Shown piece by piece: positions 1 through 10,577 of a stretch of DNA of 64,000 nucleotides. Every line of letters begins with the position of its first letter. Position 1 is the stretch's first letter. The notes under the pieces were generated by a model. The model was not told the origin of the DNA. It searched no databases and saw only the letters and a list, made by a program, of their open reading frames with translations. This stretch comes from Ricinus communis (Eukaryota > Streptophyta > Magnoliopsida > Malpighiales > Euphorbiaceae), in assembly GCF_019578655.1 (NCBI RefSeq), contig NC_063261.1:19210216-19274215 (forward strand), read 5' to 3'. The position numbers were made by a program, and so were the translations under genes.

Positions 1-48
1 GAGGAGATGTACTAATATTGTTTTAAGTACCTCAACTAGCAAGTAAAC

Positions 49-96
<48 letters not shown>

Positions 97-219
97 TTAT
101 GTAATAAATAATTAAATAATTATTTTTGTATAAGATATGTGATCACGTCAATATTTTTATTTTTATAGTACGAGGAGATGTACTAATATTGTTTTAAGTA
201 CCTCAACTAGCAAGTAAAC

Positions 220-251
<32 letters not shown>
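1..251. repeat. Direct duplication of a 53-bp segment, each copy followed by a (TA)n run
   Basis: The block beginning gaggagatgtactaatattg occurs at 1 and again at 172, essentially identical for about 52 bases. Each copy runs into a TA microsatellite (about 54-92 and 223-251). The sequence after the second TA run differs, so this is a local duplication of the head segment only, 171 bp apart. It lies just upstream of the BURP gene promoter. Confidence 0.85.
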
Positions 252-255
<4 letters not shown>

Positions 256-358
256 ATATGGGTTGACCAAAGCAGATATTATGAAACCCTTTGGAAAAAG
301 AGATAAAAACAAACTATAATTGAGGCCAATTTATAATTATTAAAGGTTTCTTTTTACT

Positions 359-366
359 TATATAAT
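359..366 (+). promoter_or_regulatory. TATA box candidate of the BURP gene
   Basis: A TATATAAT-like stretch lies about 100 bp before the ATG at 465. The intervening leader holds a GA-rich tract (about 436-455), which is common in plant 5' leaders. Confidence 0.4.
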
Positions 367-464
367 GAAGCCTTGGAATCACAAACTCTGTAACAAAGGA
401 AAAAAAAAAATACTAGTAAGAAGTGAGAAGCATAGAGAAAGAGAGAGAGAGAGGGAAAGAAAAT

Positions 465-1838
465 ATGGTTCTTCGATTTGCTTATTGTATTATTTTCTTT
501 CATGTTTTGCTTTTGATGGTAACTTCTTGCTTCTACTTGAAAGCATGCCTTCGAGTCTTATTATCAATAAACATAGTTCATTATATGATTGTTTCTTTTT
601 CAACAGATTTAGAACTTTTATTATTCTGAAACAATAATTTGGTTCGTTTCCTTTTCCAATTTTGTTTATATTTTTTTATTGTGAAAGAAAATGCCAAAAG
701 AAAAAAAGATTTTCATCCTTGGCTAAGTTTATCAAGTATGCAGTTTAGTGAGCTACTGACCACATTTTGGTTATGTAAAACAACAATAAACTTGGCGAAA
801 TTCTAAGACATACCAAGATGTTCAATTTTCCTTATCACTATTAATTTTATATTTATGGTCATTAAATTTTGCGGTAGTTATACGTTAATCTACATGACAA
901 TTGAGTCTAATTTATCTTCTTTTTCTGATGTATAATCTCATGTGCAGAGTGGCCATGCAAAAGGAATCCGAGAAGTACCTAACCAAGAGCATTCCCACCA
1001 AAATATAAAGGATGTTGTCAAGGATAAATCAGTTCAACTGTATTACAAAATCCTGGGCGAGCTTTTCAAAAGGCCTGCAACTGTTGGTCCTCCAGGGCCT
1101 GGATTACCAGGAAAAGGAATGGAATTTGATGACTTTGTGTTTGATTACATTGAAGCTCCATTTATAGGCTTGTTCACTCCTGATGATATATATGTTGGCA
1201 AGGTTTTGCCTATCTATTTTCCTGTTCAAGACCGTTCTTCTTACCTTCCTTTCACCATTCAAAAGGAAATGGTTGATTCTTCCATTACTTATCCATTGTC
1301 TGACCTGCCAAAGATTTTCCAGCCCTTATCTGTACTCGATGATTCTCTACTCAAAATCCAACCTGATGCTGATAAATGTGAAATTCAACCTGATGAAGCT
1401 GAAACCAAAGTCTGTATTAGAAATATGGAATCAATCAGTGAATTTATCAGTCGTGTTTTTGGATCAGAAGGGAGTTTCAGAATTGTGGAAACTAAACAAG
1501 CTGAAATATCTACTGCCTCGTTACAAGAATATACTGTTGTGGAAGATCCACGAGAGATTCAAGGTCCAAGAAAGGTATTCTGTCATCCTATGTCTGATGC
1601 TTTCTACTGCCATTGTTCTATCGAAACCAAGGTTCTGAAGGTCTCATTAGGTACTGTAAACGGAGATAAAATGGAAGCAATTGGTGTTTGCCATATGCAC
1701 ACTTCAGGACAAAATCCTGATGATATTCTTCATCACTTACTTAAAATCAAGCCTGGAACAACAACCCCTGTATGCCATTTCTTGCCAGCTGGTCATTTTG
1801 TCTGGGTTCAATCAGCTACTTTAAAGAAGGCTTCTTAG
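465..1838 (+). CDS. BURP-domain protein, two exons, secreted
   Basis: Exons 465-518 and 948-1838 are joined by a phase-0 GT-AG intron (donor gtaact, acceptor tgtgcag), giving about 314 residues. The 18-codon first exon encodes a hydrophobic signal peptide (MVLRFAYCIIFFHVLLLM). The mature part has a short variable N-terminus, then the BURP domain over roughly the last 210 residues. The repeated Cys-His pairs are visible: FCHPMSDAFYCH, then GVCHMH and PVCHFLPAGH. Spacings are CH-X7-CH-X25-CH-X26-CH; the first gap is shorter than the X10 I remember for this family. BURP proteins (RD22, USP, BNM2, polygalacturonase beta-subunit types) are plant-specific cell-wall or storage-compartment proteins; the biochemical role of this one is unknown. 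There are no tandem repeats between signal and domain, so it is closer to the short USP/BNM2-like forms than to RD22 or PG1-beta (inference). Confidence 0.88.
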
Positions 1839-2710
1839 ATAAGAGGCTCTCTGCTATTAGCAAGACTATCTAGCTACCATGCATGTGTGCACTTAACCAC
1901 AAAAATAATTGGTGACGGTCTTGGCATGCGAAAACGTTAGATCTACCACCAATGTATTTAATAAAAACATGGTAGTTGTGGTTTAAGCTTAATATGTTGT
2001 TTATATTGTGATAGAATTTGTTCTGTATTTCTTTAATGGAATTCAATGTGATTGATTTTGTTATCTTCCATCTTCCAGTGATTGCTAACCTCTTTCTCTC
2101 TCTATTTGTTACTTTTGGAAAATGTATACATTATTGGTAGCTGGTACTTACTAACTAGTAGAGAAATTCTAAGATAAACTCCGTCTATCACATTAAATTA
2201 ACCGTATAATAACTCTGTTATTATAGTTTTTTTTTATTTTTTTTCTCTATAAAAATATAAAATCCAAATTCGATATATATCTAAAAAAATTAATATTTGA
2301 ATTTTCATCCAACAATATGTGATAGTGTGATGAAAGGTAAATTGTATTAGAAGTCAAAAAGTAATAACAGACTATTTGATATATAAAGATACTTGACACA
2401 ATTTAATTGAATTTTATTTATTAACTAATCAAATTTTCATTAGCGAGAAATTTTTACGTATATTTATGTATGCATCATAACAAATAGGAAAGTAACACAT
2501 TTATATGAGTATTACACTTTAATATTAGATGATAGACACATACTCTAATATTTAAAATTAATAAATATGTATCAATTATCTATTAATTTAGTATGTAAGT
2601 GAAGATATTCATAAAGTCTAACAAAGAATTTTCGTGATTTAACATTTGAACCAGTAATCCACAACTCTAAAAATGACTCCATATTGGTAACATATTTTAC
2701 TAATTAATCA
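1839..2710. other. Spacer, no gene seen
   Basis: AT-rich spacer between the convergent BURP gene and the first small-protein gene. It holds both 3' untranslated regions and no recognisable coding or mobile sequence. Confidence 0.6.
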
Positions 2711-3193
2711 CTATTGGTAGACAATATTCCTCCTAAGGGCATGACTTCTACTTCTAAGATACAAATCTGCATCCTTATCATCCCCTTCTTTAAATGAACA
2801 AGGCCTGTCTTCATCAATTCTTCCAATCCTCCCCAGCCCAACGCTGTAACTTCTCCCCTCATCACAAGAAACCATTGTAGTTACCCTTACCTCTCTTTGT
2901 GCAATATGCATATTTGATGATTGAATTACACTTCTTCTCCTCCTCAAAAGTTGTCTCAATTCCTCATTGTTGCATGAGCCTGATTGTGTATAACTGACAC
3001 TGAAACTCTTAGGCAAGTACACACTTTCAGACACTGCCGGACCACCAAATGTCACGGCGCCATAGCCAATCTTACCGGCGCAGTCTTGCATGCTCTTCAT
3101 GTAGAAGTCTCTTGCTTTGCTAAGAATCTTAATGGGTGCGAAAATGATTTGGAAGATGAATTTGCTTTGCTTATTTGCTTTATTGCTCCTCAT
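2711..3193 (-). CDS. Uncharacterised small plant protein, family copy 1
   Basis: Intronless, 160 residues from the ATG at 3193-3191. The frame stays open to an ATG at 3304, but that lies only about 33 bp below a TATAAATA box (3337-3344, minus) and would sit at the cap site. The paralog alignment also begins near the 3193 start. The N-terminal 45 residues carry the family block (FAPIKILSKARDFYMKSM, then QDCAGKIGYG). The middle has LPKSFSV and an acidic/arginine stretch EELRQLLRRRR. Near the C-terminus is GRIDEDRP, matched by RIDEEQP in copy 2. There is no signal peptide, membrane segment or catalytic motif. Function is unknown; I do not recognise a named family. Confidence 0.75.
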   Translation of the reverse strand: MRSNKANKQSKFIFQIIFAPIKILSKARDFYMKSMQDCAGKIGYGAVTFGGPAVSESVYLPKSFSVSYTQSGSCNNEELRQLLRRRRSVIQSSNMHIAQREVRVTTMVSCDEGRSYSVGLGRIGRIDEDRPCSFKEGDDKDADLYLRSRSHALRRNIVYQ

Positions 3194-3336
3194 TCTTGTA
3201 CCTATAATAATGACACACTGTAATCCTGCGACAAGCTTAGTTACAAGAAAATGGAAAATGGGAATTGGTTGTGAAGAAGAAGATAAAAAAAAATATCTTG
3301 GCAAGTTTTATGATGAAGAGTGGATGGAAATATGTG

Positions 3337-3344
3337 TATTTATA
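3337..3344 (-). promoter_or_regulatory. TATA box of small-protein gene copy 1
   Basis: The reverse strand reads TATAAATA here, 145-150 bp before the chosen ATG. It supports the shorter start because the longer frame would begin right at the expected cap site. Confidence 0.5.
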
Positions 3345-3349
3345 AATAA

Positions 3350-4997
3350 GGAAATAGCGGTTCGGGCTTCATAGTAGACTACGTATGACTTATTTCTTGG
3401 AAGGGAGACTTAAGGGCAGTTTGAACGGAACAGCATTATATGTGTGGACATTTTCAAGATCATTAATTAAAAAGGTGAAACTGCTTATCAGGAAAACTAA
3501 AAAAGAAAAACAGCGAATGAAATATTCAAACAAACATTAATATTTTGAAGAAAGCATTTTATTCATTGGAGGTTTAATGGTGAGTGAATTACATTAAGAA
3601 AAAAAATTATTTATTTATTGTCATTGAACTGTATATACTGCAATAAATAATATTAAATTTTAATATTAAAATAATTGACATATATTTATTTATTTATAAC
3701 TAATAAATATGTATTATTTATTTTTATTATATTATTTACTTATCAGTTGGGTATATAAACAGGAATATAAATCTGAAATATATAAATATTTTCTTCACCA
3801 TAAATTGATAAAAGTATTTTTTAACTAACATGAATGAAAATATCAACGGGAACACTTTGTGATTGAAATATTTAAAAAATAAATTGATTTGAATTTAGCA
3901 ATTTTTCACTTTTCGTATCATTATAAGATATAAGAAAGCCTATTCTTAAAAAAAAAAAAAAAAAATATAAGAGATACAAGAAAGCCTATAAAATAAAGCC
4001 TGATTAGTACCTTAATGATATTAAACTGCCAATGTTCTTTATCCATGTCTTTTTCTGGTGCATTAAGGACTTTTTCTGCTAAATGAGTAATGGAAAAGTT
4101 TGACTTGTTTGTGATTTTGTTGTGAGGGAATGGTCAACCGTACCATTACTTGTCATCAAAACGACAACAATACAAAGACTAGGTAAATGATAAGTAGATG
4201 TTCTTTAGGTAATTATAGAAATCACATTTGTCCTTGTTCGTACGTAGGTCCATTCCAAATTCAGAGGACGGTGCAAGAAAAACTATTGAAATTTTTATTC
4301 TCAATTTGATTTAAAGCCCCAGAGGGACCAAGTCAAAACAATATTTTTCTAACAATTAAATGAATAATTCTCAAAATTTTAGCAACATAAATGTAGATTA
4401 CTTAGAAGTTAAATTACTATATATCATTAAAAAATGCTCTATTATATGTAATTGAGTATCTGCTTTGTAATAAAAAAATTTAATTAAATTATCGAGTCTA
4501 ATTCAATATATGTTCTTTTAGATATTTTCGATGTTGATGCAATTAAGACATTAGTTTGAGATCTTCTGGTGGACTTTTGAACCTCCGCTCACTGATATTA
4601 TTAAAGAAAATTAAAGAAAATTAATTCTTAAATTGGTAGTGTGTCATAATTGATGAGGTTTAGATAACAAGATAAAAATAAAACCTATATGACAAAACAA
4701 TCAGAAACTATAATAGTTTTATGAGAAAAAGCTAACTGCAATTGCTAGCTAACTTGAAAAGAACAAGTCAAATTAGTGTGATCCAATGAACAAGTCAATT
4801 GAAAATGTAGTTGCAGCAGCAAGTTGACTGCTCTTTTTTTTTTTTTTAAATTTTTTGAACAAGTCAGGATGTCCCTACATCCCCCAATCCAAAAGAAAAT
4901 AAAAGAATTAAATGTTTTTAACAGAACAAAATCTTGCTTATTTGTGGTTCCTTTTCTTTGACAAATGATAACCGATTAAATAATTATAGATTTAATC
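3350..4997. other. Spacer, no gene seen
   Basis: AT-rich spacer with poly-A and poly-T runs (about 3949-3966, 4834-4848). No supported coding region. Confidence 0.6.
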
Positions 4998-5330
4998 TGT
5001 TGAAGATTAAAGGAAATAAGACTTACCCAGTTCATGCACTAGTAACCAAAGGACAAAGAATTTAAAGACCAAAGTGAATGACCTCAAATATGTACAACTG
5101 AAGTCATCACAGGCCTACAGAAAGGAAAAATGAGCAAACTTTCTTCCTTAGGGAAGAAAGATCATTTGAACCATTCCAAATAGAGAAATTAATATTGACA
5201 TAGATTATAGGAACTCTCTAAGTAGCTTAAAGACTGTTACAAGCTCATGTATATATCAAAGCAAACTTACTCAGTATTCTCATTTGTAAAGATTCATTAT
5301 TAATCACAGAAATATAAACACAATTTTTCA
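4998..5330 (+). mobile_element. Solo LTR of a Copia-type element
   Basis: Begins TGTTGAAGATTAAAGG and ends ..CACAATTTTTCA. It aligns along its length with the LTRs at 30872-31206 and 38547-38875: shared blocks include tcatcacaggcctacag, ttgacatagatt, agcttaaagactgttacaag and ttgtaaagattcat. No internal retroelement sequence or second LTR is adjacent, so it is a solo LTR left by recombination. I could not find matching 5-bp target duplications, which fits an old or rearranged copy. Confidence 0.8.
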
Positions 5331-5636
5331 CAATTTGGTGATAAGTGCAGTTTAAATTATTAATAAAAAAAAATATTATTAATTGATAATATAAAATGCA
5401 AGATAACACCAAAAGTTGCGATGGGTAAATAAATTCTTATTGCTTAGTAAAATACGACTGATAATTAATTCAGATTTTTTTATTGAACTTTTCATAGTCT
5501 TATGAGACTCCTAACTACGCCTTCTTTCCCCTGCAAAAAGTATATTCTTCTTTGAATACTTTCCAACTTCTTTCTAATAATCAGTACATATATATGACAA
5601 ATAAAAGGCCAGAGCCATTTAATTTAATTCAAACTC
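5331..5636. other. Spacer, upstream region of small-protein copy 2
   Basis: AT-rich sequence with no coding signal, leading into the TATA box at 5637. Confidence 0.5.
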
Positions 5637-5642
5637 TATATA
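5637..5642 (+). promoter_or_regulatory. TATA box candidate of small-protein copy 2
   Basis: TATATA in ctctatatacc, about 165 bp before the ATG at 5804. Another TATATATG at about 5588 is an alternative. Confidence 0.35.
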
Positions 5643-5803
5643 CCATTGCTACATTTCCAATAAACAAGTCCAACAACCATTAAGATAAACAGAAATTCAC
5701 CACATTTATATGTGTCTATGTAGTATTACTCCTGCAATACCAAATACCTGTAATCCCTCATATGCATAGCCCCTTTTAACAAGTTTTTTTCAGCTCCGGA
5801 AAC

Positions 5804-6175
5804 ATGAAAAGAGAGGGAACGAAGATCATGAAGATTGTATTAGCACCCATCAAGGTTCTAAGAAAGAGTGCAGATTCTTTTGCGACGTGCGTAAAGGGCT
5901 GTGCTGGCAAGGTAGGTTCCAATGGAGCAGTATACTGTCCTGTGCAAACAATGAGCTTGCCCCAAAGCTCCATTGTTTGTTCATGGAGTTCAAGGAATGA
6001 CAAGGAAAGTAGTGAAGTTCTGACAACATCAATCTCCGGAAGAAGAAGTGGAAATGAAGTAAAAGAGGAGTCGAATAAGAGAACTAATAATAATAATAAA
6101 TTTACTAGCAGGAAAAGTGCTAGGATAGTGAAGCTCCAAAGAATTGATGAGGAACAACCATTAAATTTTTATTGA
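5804..6175 (+). CDS. Uncharacterised small plant protein, family copy 2
   Basis: Intronless, 123 residues, ATG at 5804. N-terminal MKIVLAPIKVLRKSADSF followed by KGCAGKVG matches the family block of copies 1 and 3, but the central tyrosine (FY) is replaced by SF. A middle segment LPQSSIV corresponds to LPKSFSV in copy 1 and MPKSSIV in the downstream frame of copy 3. The C-terminal third is basic and asparagine-rich and ends with RIDEEQPLNFY. No signal peptide or membrane segment. Function unknown; predicted soluble. The shared head, middle and tail motifs with copy 1, 2.6 kb away on the opposite strand, indicate local duplication with inversion. Confidence 0.78.
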   Translation: MKREGTKIMKIVLAPIKVLRKSADSFATCVKGCAGKVGSNGAVYCPVQTMSLPQSSIVCSWSSRNDKESSEVLTTSISGRRSGNEVKEESNKRTNNNNKFTSRKSARIVKLQRIDEEQPLNFY

Positions 6176-7132
6176 GAAATATTGTGTTTGTTTTGAGAGG
6201 ACTTTTGCTTCTTAGTAATGAAGTACCAAAAAAAGAAAAAGGTGGAGAGAAATATATAGTGTTACATTATATTTAGTAGTTAGTTTCTACTTATTAATGA
6301 TCTTTTAGGTAGTTATTTATTCTTAATGTTCCCATGGAAACTCTAGAAATTGTCTGTATTTTCTTAAGTGGATGCATAATTAACTAAACTTATTAGCTAC
6401 GTATATAGTTCCGGCCTAAAGCATTCATGAATGGCAAGTGGAGCAGAAACGAGGAGCCATTTCAAGTTGTCACTCACCACTCTGAATAGGGAACATATAT
6501 TCTTCCCATTTCTATCCTATGGGATCTTCGTCCCAGCTAGGATTTGCATTCTTTTGTCTTATTTTTTTGACAAAATATTATAAATACTTATATAAACATA
6601 TATTAATTTATCACTGTCTAACACATAAACATGCAATACTGTTTGTATCCTAATTGGATATTTAGCCAACTCAGTTAAAAGCTCATGAATTTATTAAGCC
6701 CATTAACAGTAATGTTTAGCCGAATTCTACAATCCATGTTTTAGATACTTTTAGAGCAGTACTAGAAAATGGAGAAAAATGGAGGAAGGTGAAGGAAGTT
6801 CCAGAGTGGAGAAAGTTACATTGTTGAGAAAATGGAGAAAAATGTGGAGTAAGGTGTGGTTACGGTGAAGTGAACATCATCTGGCAATGGTTATTTTATG
6901 TACCCTTATAAACAGCAAAAGCAACGCAAGAAAAACCAACCAACAATAACCAATTTCAACAACAAAAATTAAGTTCATTTAATTCATTTCTTTTCTTGAT
7001 AGGATATACAATATGGAAATAATCAACTCGTTATATTAGCTATAAAAGAAAAAATTCAAATTCAAACATCTTACTATTTGAAACAAGCTCAAATCCTTCT
7101 TTAGAATTCAATAAAACTATAGAGTTTGCAAT
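6176..7132. other. Spacer, no gene seen
   Basis: 3' region of the small-protein gene followed by AT-rich DNA. Purine-rich direct repeats (atggagaaaaatggagga type) occur at about 6769-6845. No coding evidence. Confidence 0.55.
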
Positions 7133-7135
7133 TAT

Positions 7136-8645
7136 CACTACAAGATAACAGTAATTTAGAGAAAACTTTTAGCTACCACCTATTTACTTACCACATAGCG
7201 ATCACTTTATTTCCACTTGAATACAAAATTTATTTTTTCTAAATTTGCAACCATATAGCAAACACACTACTAGCGACCACTAGATGTGGTCCGTAAGTGG
7301 TCGCTAATTTCTCGCAAAAAAATAGCGGGAACAATAACGACCACTTTAAAGACTACGTGCATGATCTCTAATCTGAGCGTCAATCAATAGTGAAGAAAAT
7401 AGTGACCATTTTAAAGACCACGATAAGTTAGAGACCATAAACTGTGGTTGCTAAACTGCGCGCCAAATAATAGCGTGAGTTTTTAGCTACCATATAGAGA
7501 CCAATATTGTGGTCTCTATTTTAATTTTTAGAATTATATTAATAATAATAATATAATAAAATTAACTAAATTGAGAATAATACTATAGTAAATAATATAA
7601 TTTAATAAGAGTAATTAAATTAAATTATGATCATATTATTTAGATTAATTATAATATTTGTTATATTGTATTTATTTTTATTATATTTTTATTTTATTAA
7701 TAAATTTTATTATTCATTAAGTATATTTATTTATGTTTATAATTTAATTTTATTATTTATATTATTTGAGTTTTATAATTATTTATATGAAATATTATAT
7801 ATAATTATTAAATTAATAAATATAAATAATGAAAAATAAAAATAATATTTAAATAAATATATATTTAAATTAAAATAGTAATACACTTAAAATAACAATA
7901 TAAATTGAAATAATAATTAAATAATATCGTTAATCATGTGACAGTCTGGCCTAGAGAAGCGGTTTGATGAGGGCGAGAAGTGGACGCCGGAGCAAGAATA
8001 GGATGCCTGGACTAGGAGCGGCTTCCGACATGCTTCTAAGATTGCAGCACTCTAAAGTACGGGGGTACATGAATGAATTGAATTGAACATCGAAATGGGA
8101 CGGGAAATTGTTGATATATATGTAAAGAATTGGAGCTAATCACATGAGGTTTTTTTTGGTTGTTTGACTGTAGAGGTATAAGAACTCTAAAGTTAAATGT
8201 GCTTGGTTCGGAGAAACTTTAAGATGAGTGACCTCCTGAGAAGTTCTTGAATCCCTCAAAGGGATAAAATCGTGAAGCCAAAGGGGCCAAAGCAAATAAT
8301 ATCTCATGTGATCTGGTTTCGAGTCATTATAAATTTATTAAGTGGTCTCTAAATAGCTATCAAGCCACGTAGTCGCTGTGTAAAAGGTAATTGGTCTCTA
8401 AGTAGTCTCCCATGTCAATGCATTAGTGACCAACTAGAGACTAGATAGATACCACTTTTAGAATAGCTGATTAGCGACCACTTTATATGGTGATTATTTT
8501 TAGAAATCGCTCTGATTTTTTGTCACTATTTTTATTAGCGATAAAGGTTACAACGACCACTGTATGCGGTCTTTAAAGTGATCGCTCTTTAACAACCATT
8601 TAGAGACCACATTGGATGGTCTTGAAACTGTTGTTTTTTATAGTA
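7136..8645. mobile_element. Non-autonomous CACTA (En/Spm-like) DNA transposon
   Basis: The left end reads CACTACAAGATAACAG; the right end, reverse-complemented, reads TACTATAAAAAACAACAG, a degenerate copy. The element is flanked by the 3-bp duplication TAT (7133-7135 and 8646-8648), the size expected for CACTA elements. Both subterminal regions are packed with short direct and inverted copies of gcgaccac / gtggtcgc, typical transposase-binding repeats of this superfamily. The centre is very AT-rich (7500-7930), then has a more GC-balanced stretch (about 7930-8330) that could be captured or decayed coding DNA. No intact transposase is visible. Confidence 0.75.
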
Positions 8646-8648
8646 TAT

Positions 8649-9132
8649 TTTGACTCAAAAAATCAAATAAATTTTAATAATTAAAATATGTACAGTTTCT
8701 GACACGTCTGCTATCAAATTTACCAAAATCTTAAAAAATTTGAGTAACAATTACATAAAAAAAAACAGTCAAGATAATTTGCTAAATATCTATGTATACA
8801 TTAATGTATTATAAATGTATATATAAATAATATAATCCATACTAAATATATTCGTGTCGCTGCAGAGTTTGAAAGTCAGAAATTTTGACTGAGGCAGCCT
8901 GGTGGGGATTATAATCTCATTCCATACTCAATATGCTTATTTTTGTCTTTTTAATGTTTGTCATGTTAAATAAAATGAATATGAGCCTAAACAACTCTTC
9001 AGCAAAACAAGCTTCAAAAATGTTTTTATTTTTTTTTATTTTTTTTATTATAGTCTTCTCCTGAATTTGAATTTCAACTTCAACACATAAACTTCCAAAA
9101 TAAAAATCCAAAACCTTAATACTCAAAACCGT
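8649..9132. other. Spacer, upstream of small-protein copy 3
   Basis: AT-rich; no supported coding sequence. Confidence 0.5.
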
Positions 9133-9148
9133 TATATATATATATATA
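9133..9148 (+). promoter_or_regulatory. TATA region of small-protein copy 3
   Basis: A 16-bp alternating TA run about 70 bp before the ATG at 9215, at a plausible promoter distance. Confidence 0.4.
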
Positions 9149-9214
9149 CACCCACAAAATCTCTTTCCACAATCACCAAAACTCTTTCATTTCCTCAGAA
9201 TCAAAATTTTGAAG

Positions 9215-9471
9215 ATGGAAAACCAAACAAAGAAGCAAAACCAGTTTATGGAGATGATATCGGTAAACATCAAGATCATAAGCAAGGCTACAAATTTTTA
9301 CACAAGGTGCATGGAGGATTGTGCTGGCAAGATTGGCTATCTAATGGGGAGGTACTCTTTTCTCTTTCTCAAGTTACAGACATGCCAAAAAGCTCCATTG
9401 TTAATTCTTCAAAGGCCAGCTACATTGAGGAAGTTAGACTACTTTTAGATCAATGTTCACTAATTAAGTGA
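9215..9471 (+). pseudogene. Small plant protein family copy 3, frameshifted
   Basis: The ATG at 9215 opens a frame containing ISVNIKIISKATNFYTRCM and EDCAGKIGY, the family head block. The frame then leaves homology and stops at 9448. A second frame (shift near 9345-9352) continues the family: QVTDMPKSSIVNSSKASYIE then EEVRLLL, with a stop at 9469-9471, matching the middle of copies 1 and 2. The simplest reading is a 1- or 2-base indel in the last few thousand generations or more. Alternatives are a sequencing error or a functional shorter protein with a new tail. The C-terminal RIDE motif of copies 1 and 2 is absent, so the copy is also 3'-truncated. Confidence 0.7.
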
Positions 9472-10216
9472 AACAATTAGAAGATCATTATATTCTTTTT
9501 AAATTATTTTTTTATTTTATTCTTTTCATGTATAGGGTAGATATTGTATTAAATGGACGAATCAAGATGCAGGCCTTCTAAATTGTAGATTAATTTCTGT
9601 ATTTTGGGCACTAAAAATTTAATTATAGTATTATTAGTATTATGAAGTTTACTTCATATGCTTGTATCAATATAGCATTCTATTTTCATTTTCATTGCTT
9701 GTTATTATTGATATAATCATAATTACAGAGAAAGCTAGCTGGTTAGGATGAGAGCTGGATTATGCCAAAGTAGAAAGAATTATTTTTAATAAGTATTAAT
9801 TTGATTCTTTTCTTGTTAAAGCATATTCTTGTTCCATCTAATAATTTCGTCTTAATCATTGTCTAGGATTCTTATGTAATAGTTTTTGTCTTAAAAAAAA
9901 AAGAAAAAAGAAAAGAGCTTGTCTAGGATGTAAACACATTCTTAGTTTTCTCTGAGAATTGGGAAAGAAAGAAAAAAGTCCAACGCGTTTGCATTCTTAT
10001 TAATTTGATTTAAAATTCTAGATTACTTGAGCGAAATCAGTGAACTAATTTTAATTGATAATTCTCTTTAATGTAAGGAAATTGATTAACAACTATGGAT
10101 CCACAAAAAAGTTTGGTAGAAGCTATAATAATGGCTTGCTATCAAACTATACCAGTAAATATCTTACTATCATGGCATCTGATCAATCGCAGCTTTTAAC
10201 AAATACGTAAAATCAA
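9472..10216. other. Spacer, no gene seen
   Basis: AT-rich spacer between the small-protein family and the SCPL cluster; no supported gene. Confidence 0.55.
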
Positions 10217-10577
10217 ATGGTTGTTGTACTGGCGATTGAACCTTCTTTTGATTGTGCAAGCAAATGCTGCTTTCTCTCAGGCCAGACTGTCAAGAATTTG
10301 CCTGGTTTTGACGATGGACTTCCATTTAAACTTGAAACTGGGTACTCTGATTCTCACAACTACTGTTCTGTTTTTTCTCTTTCTCGATTTGTGGATTCTT
10401 GTAAGAATATAATGATAGGCTTTTCTTGTTTCTTCTAAAGATGAAAATAGAGTATAATGTTAGTGATTCTGAGCTATTTTACTAAATCACAAGGGAATCC
10501 TGAAGAAGACCCTCTTTTTCTCTGGCTAACTGGTGGACCTGCTTGTTTTTCATTCCATGGATTAATCTATGAAACTG
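10217..10577 (+). pseudogene. Broken SCPL gene, exons 1-2 only
   Basis: Exon 1 remnant (about 10217-10342) encodes [18 protein letters not shown], the N-terminal SCPL signature, before a GTACTC donor. The hydrophobic signal-peptide sequence (LLLIVQANAAFSQ) lies in a different frame, so a frameshift splits the exon. Exon 2 remnant (about 10453-10577) reads [19 protein letters not shown] but continues [11 protein letters not shown]. The oxyanion motif GGPGCS has become GGPACF, and the exon is about 12 bp short compared with A and B. No exons 3-14 follow in the next 3 kb. A dead, truncated member of the tandem array. Confidence 0.85.

Noticed and set aside
3194..3304. N-terminal 37-residue extension of small-protein copy 1
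   Set aside because: Starts about 33 bp from the TATA box and has no counterpart in the paralogs; treated as 5' leader.
7627..7839. 70-residue Ile/Tyr/Leu-rich open frame
   Set aside because: Low-complexity AT-rich interior of the CACTA-like element.
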